DNA of 53,784 bases from the NCBI GenBank assembly GCA_009840595.1, contig VXNK01000064.1, positions 1 to 53,784 on the forward strand, given 5' to 3'. The position numbers and the translations under genes are program-made. Numbering within the stretch: the stretch's first letter is position 1; the number at the start of each line of letters is the position of its first letter. Below, piece after piece: positions 48,212 to 53,784 of the stretch. The notes beneath the pieces were generated by a model. The model did no database searches and was not told the DNA's origin. It saw only the letters and a list, made by a program, of their open reading frames with translations. Origin of the DNA: Rhodospirillaceae bacterium. GTDB taxonomy: Bacteria; Pseudomonadota; Alphaproteobacteria; Bin65.

Positions 48212-50293
48212 ATGGCGGAACCTGCGGGAACGGCGCGAGACCGGCGGCGCGACCTCGGCGCGCGGCGGTTTACTTTCGCCGTCGTCACGGACACCCATCT
48301 CAACCAGGGCGAGGACGAGTGCAATTCGCCCTTCGCGGTGAACGCGCTGGCCAACCGGCGTTTGCGCCATGTCGTCAACGACCTGAACCGGCGCGACCTC
48401 GCCTTCGTCGTCAATGTCGGCGACCTGCTGCATCCCGTGCCGGCCGTGCCGGCGTTGTACGACCGGGCCGCCGCCCGTTACCTGGAACAGTCGGCGGCGC
48501 TGCGGCACCCGCAATACCTGACCCCCGGCAATCACGACGTCGGCGACAAACCCAACCCGTGGGCGCCGACCGCAACCGTCTGCGACGCTTATCTCGCCTG
48601 CTGGGAGGAGCATTTCGGACCGCACTACCGGTCGTTCGGCCACGGCGAGTGCCATTTCGTCATTATCAACGCCCAACTGTTGAACAGCGGCCTGAAAGCG
48701 GAGGCGGAACAGCGCGACTGGCTGGAAGCCGACCTCGCCGCGAACCGGGGCAGGCGGATCTTCCTGTTCACCCATTATCCGCCCTTCGTCGCCGACGAGG
48801 ACGAACCCGAACACTATGACAATATCGGCGAGCCGGGGCGGAGCTGGCTGACCGGCCTGGTGCGCGAATACGGCGTCGAGGCGCTGTTCGCCGGCCATGT
48901 CCACAATTTCTGGTTCAACCGGATCGGCGCGACGGACTGCTATCTCCTGCCGTCGACCGCCTTCGTGCGGCAGGACTATGCCGAGATGTACCGCGCGCCG
49001 CCCGGCCCGGACGATGAGGCCGGGCGCAACGACAAGCCGAAGCTCGGCTATGTCCTCGTCCATGTGCATGCAGGCGGGCATGTCTGCGAACCCGTGCGGA
49101 CCTACGGCGCGACGGCCGATGCCCCGGTATCGCCGGACAGTCTGCCGGCGCCCCTCGCCGCGCCGCATCCGAAAACGATCGACCGCAGCGCATTCGGCTT
49201 CGACATGCGGCAGGACTGGATGGAGACGGTCGAAGTGCCGCCCTCGGGCGGGCTGGACGAGTTCGACCGCAAGCGGGCGCGCAACGACTATCCGCTGCTC
49301 GGCCTTTGGGAAATGGGCATCCGCACCCTGCGCATCCCGCTGAGCGACCTGGCAACGCCGGAACGGCGCGGACGGCTGCGCGCCCTCGCCGAGCATGGCT
49401 TCGCCTACACGCTGTTCAGCTTCGGCGCACCGGATACGCGCACGCGGCGGCTTATCGAAGACAACGGCGACCTGCTGAGCGCTTGGGAGGCCGGCTTCGA
49501 CAGCGCTGCGGCCGACCGCGACCTGCCGGAGATCGCGGCGGCGGCGGCAACGGCCGGCGTCCCGCTCTACCTGTCGCGGCTGCGTTCCCATGATGAACTG
49601 CGCGCCGAGGCCGGGTGCTATTTCCATGTCGTCAACCACGGCTTCGATATCGCCGACCGGGAGCGGATAGAGGCGTTGCCGAGGCGGCCGGACCTCGCCG
49701 GAACCCTGGCCGGGCTCGCGTTCCGCCTGCCGGCCGGGGCGCCGGTGTGCGAAACGCTGGCCGCCATCGACGAACTGGCCGCCGGCCTCGGCCTTCGCGC
49801 CTCGGTCCATCTCCGCACGGCGAGTTTCGATCCATCGCAGCCGGAGCGCGACGATCTCAAGATTGCCGGCCGCATGGCCGAAGCCCTGTTCACCGCAAAC
49901 ACGCTCGGCAACGTCGGCGTCTTTGCCGACACCCTGGTCGATCACGACCGGGGCTATTTCGTGCGGCACGGCGCTTACGACCGGCTGTGCAATCCCAGAC
50001 CCGCCGCCCGCGTTCTCCGGCATTTGAACGCGGTGCTGGCGCACTATCCCGAATGCTTCGGCGAACCCGCCGCCGCGAAAACGATTGCGGGCGCGGGCCG
50101 CCGCCTGATATCCGCCGGGCGGCGCGGCTCGATCGAACTCATGCTGCCGGAAGCGGTTTCGGAGATGGCGCCGGCGCGGGCATTTCCGGCCGGGGAAGAA
50201 ACGGCCGACACGACCTTCATCGATCTCGTTTCGGGCCTCGACCGGACCGGCGCCGCGACGGGGCCGGTTGCCGCGGTGCGCTTGCACTGCTGA
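48212..50293 (+). CDS. Metallophosphoesterase with long uncharacterised C-terminal domain
   Basis: 693 aa. Residues about 20-270 are a calcineurin-like phosphoesterase: TDTHLN (D27, H29), VNVGDLLH (D71), PGNHDVGD (N107, H108, D109), FTHYPPF and AGHVHNFW. Residues about 320-693 do not match anything I recognise. The pattern of strand-helix repeats (GIRTLRIPLSDL, GFAYTLFSFGAPD, GVPLYLSRL, HVVNHGFDIAD, LRASVHLRTAS) and the end segment DHDRGYFVRHGAYDR with RPAARVL suggest a TIM-barrel, perhaps glycosidase-like. No signal peptide. It lies between two sulfatase genes in the tctC unit. The substrate is unknown. Confidence 0.8.
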   Translation: MAEPAGTARDRRRDLGARRFTFAVVTDTHLNQGEDECNSPFAVNALANRRLRHVVNDLNRRDLAFVVNVGDLLHPVPAVPALYDRAAARYLEQSAALRHPQYLTPGNHDVGDKPNPWAPTATVCDAYLACWEEHFGPHYRSFGHGECHFVIINAQLLNSGLKAEAEQRDWLEADLAANRGRRIFLFTHYPPFVADEDEPEHYDNIGEPGRSWLTGLVREYGVEALFAGHVHNFWFNRIGATDCYLLPSTAFVRQDYAEMYRAPPGPDDEAGRNDKPKLGYVLVHVHAGGHVCEPVRTYGATADAPVSPDSLPAPLAAPHPKTIDRSAFGFDMRQDWMETVEVPPSGGLDEFDRKRARNDYPLLGLWEMGIRTLRIPLSDLATPERRGRLRALAEHGFAYTLFSFGAPDTRTRRLIEDNGDLLSAWEAGFDSAAADRDLPEIAAAAATAGVPLYLSRLRSHDELRAEAGCYFHVVNHGFDIADRERIEALPRRPDLAGTLAGLAFRLPAGAPVCETLAAIDELAAGLGLRASVHLRTASFDPSQPERDDLKIAGRMAEALFTANTLGNVGVFADTLVDHDRGYFVRHGAYDRLCNPRPAARVLRHLNAVLAHYPECFGEPAAAKTIAGAGRRLISAGRRGSIELMLPEAVSEMAPARAFPAGEETADTTFIDLVSGLDRTGAATGPVAAVRLHC

Positions 50294-50434
50294 ACGGCCG
50301 CCTCACGCGCCGGGTGCGGACAGGGGGGCCGGGGCGATATATGCTGTCCGGATGACATCCCGGCCATCGTGCGGATTTCCCGGGCCGGGACGGTTGCGAA
50401 CCGCCTTTCGGGACTTTGAGAACGGACTGCCGGA

Positions 50435-51934
50435 ATGACCGCGAAACACCCGAACGTCGTCCTGATCATGACCGACAACCAGCCTGCGGATGCCGTCGGC
50501 TGCTACGGCAACGACGAATTGCATACGCCGAACCTGGACGCCCTGGCGGCGGCGGGACTGCGGTTCGACAACGCCTATTGCCCCAATGCGATGTGCTCGC
50601 CGTCGCGGGCGTCGCTGTGGACCGGCCGGATGCCCTGCCAGCACGGCGTCGCGACCTGGCTCGACGACCGGCTGATGCACACCTGGCCGAAGGACTGGAG
50701 CGCCGTCGGGGAATTCCCGACCCTGCCGGAAATTCTGAAAGAGGCCGGCTACGCGACGGCAATGATCGGCAAGTACCATCTCGGCCGGCCCGACAGGCCG
50801 CAAAACGGAATCGATCACTGGATCGCCATGGCCAGGGGCCACACCTTCAGCTTCTACGGCAACGAAATGCTGTTCGGCGGCGGATCGGGCAGCGAGGGCG
50901 GCGCCACCGTCTTCGATGGACATTCGGTCGATTTCTTTACCGACAGGGCCGTGGACTATATCGAGAGCCGCAGGAATGCGGCCGGCCGGCCTTTCCTTCT
51001 GATGCTGCCCTACAACGGCCCTTACGGCCACTGGCCGTCGATCAAGGGACCCGCGGAGAACGAGTTCTGGGCGCTCTACAGGGACGCGCCCATGACGTCG
51101 GTTCCAAGGGAGGGGCTCTGCAAGCAGGCGGTGGAGATCTACAATCTGACCACGACCCATCTGCTCAAGGGGCAAAAGGGGCCGGACTTCAGCTCGCTCC
51201 TGCAGCTTCCGAACGACCTGACATCGCTGCGGAATTACTATTCCCAGGTCACGTTGATCGACGACCGGGTCGGCCGGGTCATGGACGCCTTGGACGCGAA
51301 CGGCTTCGGCGACGACACCCTGGTGATCTTCACCGCCGACCACGGCTTCTCCCTGGGTCATCACGGGTTCTGGGGTCACGGCCAGGCGACGTGGCCGTCG
51401 AACGGGTTCCGGATCGCCTACAATATCCCGCTGATCGTGTGGGGCGCCGGCGTCGCGGGCGGGCGCGTCAGCGGCCGGTATGTCAGCGGCGTCGACGTTT
51501 TCGCGACCCTCCTGGACCGGCTCGGGCTCTGGGAGGACCGGTTCAGGGCCGGCGTGCCGTCGCGCAGTTTCGCCCCCATCCTGGCGGGCGGGGACATCGA
51601 CTGGACCGACGAGGTGTTCCTGGAGCAGGAGGAAACCCGCGCCATCCGGACGCCGGAATGGTCGTATTTCAAGCGGTTCAGCGGCAGCAGAGTCTATCCG
51701 CTCGAGAACGAACTCTACGATTTGAGCCGCGATCCGGACGAGCGCACCGATGTGGCCGGGCAGGCCGGGTACGGTCCGGTCGAACGCGAACTCGGCGCGA
51801 GGATCGACGCCTTCTTCAACGAATTCGCCGACCCGGAACGCGACCTCTGGAACGGCGGCGCGCCGAAATCGAACACCTCCCGCCCCTGGCTCTGGAAGGA
51901 CGCCTGGGGCGAAGAGTGGCAACCCGTTATCTGA
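50435..51934 (+). CDS. Sulfatase, type I formylglycine family
   Basis: 499 aa, no signal peptide. The active site CxPSR is at C54 (MCSPSRASLWTG), with D14 (TDNQ) and TADHGFSLGHHGFWGHG as metal and substrate residues. It differs in length and C-terminus from the sulfatase at 46.7 kb and lacks the choline-sulfatase-type tail, so it likely has another substrate. A 141-bp spacer separates it from the metallophosphoesterase gene; it may have its own promoter. No anaerobic or FGE-type maturase gene is in the window. Confidence 0.87.
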   Translation: MTAKHPNVVLIMTDNQPADAVGCYGNDELHTPNLDALAAAGLRFDNAYCPNAMCSPSRASLWTGRMPCQHGVATWLDDRLMHTWPKDWSAVGEFPTLPEILKEAGYATAMIGKYHLGRPDRPQNGIDHWIAMARGHTFSFYGNEMLFGGGSGSEGGATVFDGHSVDFFTDRAVDYIESRRNAAGRPFLLMLPYNGPYGHWPSIKGPAENEFWALYRDAPMTSVPREGLCKQAVEIYNLTTTHLLKGQKGPDFSSLLQLPNDLTSLRNYYSQVTLIDDRVGRVMDALDANGFGDDTLVIFTADHGFSLGHHGFWGHGQATWPSNGFRIAYNIPLIVWGAGVAGGRVSGRYVSGVDVFATLLDRLGLWEDRFRAGVPSRSFAPILAGGDIDWTDEVFLEQEETRAIRTPEWSYFKRFSGSRVYPLENELYDLSRDPDERTDVAGQAGYGPVERELGARIDAFFNEFADPERDLWNGGAPKSNTSRPWLWKDAWGEEWQPVI

Positions 51935-51952
51935 CGCCGCAAGCCGGCTTCT

Positions 51953-52534
51953 TCACAGCACCCATCCGATCAGCACGATACCGGCGACGAAGAACGCCAG
52001 GAAGATCGCGAAGGCAAGCTTGAGGTTGCGGCGCACCAGCTTTTCCGCCATCGGACCCAGCAGGTATACGGCCCCGGCCACGGCGAAGAAGCGGACCCCG
52101 CGCCCGATCAGCGACACGGCGGTGAAGGCGAACGGATCCATCTGGAAGAACCCGCTGGACACGGTCACCACCTTGTAGGGCACCGGGGTGAGCGCGCCGA
52201 TGGCGACGAACAGTTCGTCGTATTTCTCGTATTCCGTCTTGACGACGGCCATCTTGTCCATCGCGCCGTAGAGTTCGAGCAGGGGCCGGCCGATTTCCTC
52301 GAACGCGAAGAAGCCGATCGCCCAGCCCACGCAGCCGCCGGCGACCGACGCCGCCGTGCACGCCGCGGCGAGGATCCAGGCCCGGCGGCGCACGGCCAGG
52401 ATCATCGGGATCAGCAGGACATCGGCCGGCAGGGGAAAGAAGGTCGCCTCGGCGAAGGCGAAGGCGACGAGCCATGCGAAGGCGTGCGGGTGCGCCGCCT
52501 TTGCCATTGCCCAGTTGTAGAGCCCCTTGAGCAT
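51953..52534 (-). CDS. DedA/YqaA-family membrane protein (VTT domain)
   Basis: 193 aa polytopic inner-membrane protein. The SNARE-associated/VTT core shows FAEATFFPLPADVLLIPM, AGGCVGWAIGFFAFEEIG, ALTPVPYKVVTVSSGFFQMD and a C-terminal helix. Members are linked to lipid or undecaprenyl-phosphate flipping and envelope homeostasis. It is convergent with the second sulfatase gene (18-bp spacer). Confidence 0.85.
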   Translation of the reverse strand: MLKGLYNWAMAKAAHPHAFAWLVAFAFAEATFFPLPADVLLIPMILAVRRRAWILAAACTAASVAGGCVGWAIGFFAFEEIGRPLLELYGAMDKMAVVKTEYEKYDELFVAIGALTPVPYKVVTVSSGFFQMDPFAFTAVSLIGRGVRFFAVAGAVYLLGPMAEKLVRRNLKLAFAIFLAFFVAGIVLIGWVL

Positions 52535-52646
52535 TGCGCCCGTCCCATACCCGGCAGATACGCCGGCGCCGCGGCATCCGCACCGGCGGCCGGTGTGGCA
52601 AGCCGGCCGACCCCTGTCATGGCGCAGAACACCGCATGCCCCGGTC

Positions 52647-52927
52647 CGTCACTTCGACCGGCGCGCTTCCTCCCGTCACTTCGACCGGAGCACCCCATCC
52701 CGTCATTTCGACCGAAGCGTACCCCCAACCGTCATTTCGACCGGCGCCCCCATCCCGTCATTTCGACCGAAGCGAAGCGAGCGGAGAAATCCGGCCGGCG
52801 ACGGATGCCGGCCAAGCGCTGAAGCTTTGGGCGTCGATGGAGCGCGGACCGGATTTCTCCCCTTCGACTTCGCTCAGGGCAGGCTACTCCGCCCCGGATT
52901 AAATCCGGGGCTCCGGTCGAAATGACG
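52647..52927. repeat. Dispersed-repeat array with a core of CGTCA(C/T)TTCGACCG
   Basis: Five direct copies of a 14-bp core start at 52647, 52674, 52701, 52730 and 52756 (spacing 27, 27, 29 and 26 bp). A sixth lies inverted at 52914-52927. Inside, GGAGAAATCCGG (52783-52794) pairs with CCGGATTTCTCC (52849-52860), and CCCCGGATT pairs with AATCCGGGG near 52892-52910. This is a REP/ERIC-like element of the type common in alphaproteobacterial genomes. It is not CRISPR: the conserved core is too short and the spacers are similar to each other. Confidence 0.85.
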
Positions 52928-53712
52928 GGATGGGTTCAAGGACCGGATCGGGCACAAGTCCGGCAAGCTCCGCCGCGCCGGTCTTCCAAAAATATTTCCT
53001 TTCTATAGATAATATTCCTTGAAACGGCAGATCCCGCGCCCCATATCCACCCCGTCAACGCCCGAGGTGCGCCTGCCGCGGCCGGCCGACGCTCCCCAAA
53101 AGGAAGCGAGCGAAGAAACAGGCGGGAACCTGCCCGCTTTCCGGCCCGCCGCCGCCGGTTGGCCACCCTGTGCGCCATTGGGCTTGACGGCCGGACCCCG
53201 ATGCGGATTCCGTCCGGTTCGACCCTCCGATCCCGCCGGGCCATCGTGCCCCCGATCCTGCCCGGCGGCGGCGCCCCCGGTGTCGAACGGCGCTCCCGTT
53301 CGGCCGGGATGCTGGAAAATTTCCTATCGTGATCGTTTTTGTGCACTTCTGAAGGGCGTCTTTTCAACGATTCCAAAGGGTTAGGGCAGGCGGCGCGCAA
53401 AAAAAGCATGCAAGAAAGACCGGTCTGTCTAATTCAAGAATCAAACGATTTCAAAGACTTGGCAGACTTTATCTTAAACAATCATTCAAAAACAGCCGGT
53501 CCGGCGGCCCGTCAGCGATGCGGCCTGCCGCCCCGCGAACCGGGTCGCGCGCCGGACGGGCGTATTCCGGGGCAGCGCCGACCCGTGCGTCCTTATCCGT
53601 GCGCGTCTGTGCCCGTGGGCGTCTTTACAGGCCGCCCGCGCCGGTCCATATCTGTGCGGGCCGAATGCCGGCGCCGGAGCGGTCCGCACGCGACCCGCGG
53701 CGCCCGCCGGAC
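52928..53712. other. Gene-poor stretch between the repeat array and tRNA-Lys
   Basis: About 785 bp without a convincing gene. An A/T-rich patch (53401-53460 has 21 of 60 G+C) lies inside otherwise GC-rich DNA. Short open frames on both strands have no start signals or recognisable proteins. The last bases (53701-53717) can form CGCCCG/CGGGCG pairing that overlaps the tRNA 5' end. I see no integrase or attachment-site copy. Confidence 0.5.

Positions 53713-53784
<72 letters not shown>

Noticed and set aside
52647-52769. CRISPR-like array
   Set aside because: Only 14 bp is conserved per unit, intervals of 12-15 bp are too short for spacers and resemble each other, an inverted copy is present, and no cas genes are nearby.

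Overview
The window is a GC-rich chromosomal segment, most likely from an alphaproteobacterium near Rhodospirillales. The lineage call rests on gene content and order, not on a database search: an essential-gene run folK, rpoZ, rsh (relA/spoT), pdxJ, acpS, lepB, rnc, era; the division regulator mipZ; and a complete mreBCD-pbp2-rodA elongasome operon. Nearly all of it is coding, with short intergenic spaces. I saw no insertion sequences, no phage structural genes, no CRISPR array and no clear pseudogene.

Left end (1-5.8 kb): a taurine-type ABC transporter (permease, ATPase, binding protein) follows an alanine dehydrogenase gene on the minus strand. A divergent omega-aminotransferase stands on the plus strand. 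Together they look like an amine or aminosulfonate uptake and transamination module in which alanine dehydrogenase regenerates pyruvate. The ATPase carries an odd in-frame 18-residue tandem duplication. A PhoX-type Tat-exported phosphatase follows (5.8-7.8 kb).

Housekeeping block (7.9-16.8 kb): era, rnc, lepB, acpS, pdxJ, rsh, rpoZ and folK on the minus strand, then a divergent NYN-domain protein and a family-5 uracil-DNA glycosylase.

Catabolic accessory block (16.8-28.5 kb): a non-pyrrolysine MttB-family methyltransferase lies divergent from a molybdenum hydroxylase large subunit, a divergent DapA-fold protein and a SAM methyltransferase. Then come an aldehyde dehydrogenase, an enoyl-CoA hydratase, mipZ, a RidA-like protein lacking the usual arginine, and a Rieske oxygenase overlapped by an uncharacterised gene.

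Defence island (28.6-31.6 kb): Vsr endonuclease, C5 cytosine methyltransferase, a putative PD-(D/E)xK restriction enzyme and a small HTH protein, with visibly lower GC than the surroundings. It abuts a second orphan molybdenum hydroxylase subunit and a DUF1194 protein.

Core again (35-42 kb): ilvC, then mreB, mreC, mreD, pbp2 and rodA. A 20-codon ORF appears to bridge pbp2 and rodA by stop/start overlaps.

Organosulfate-type cluster (42-52 kb): tripartite tricarboxylate transporter genes (tctA, tctB, and a divergent binding protein), a ROK regulator, two formylglycine-type sulfatases, and between them a 693-residue metallophosphoesterase with a long uncharacterised C-terminal domain. This is the best candidate for an undescribed pathway. 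The right end has a DedA-like membrane protein, a dispersed-repeat array, about 0.8 kb without genes, and a tRNA-Lys(CUU) cut by the window edge.
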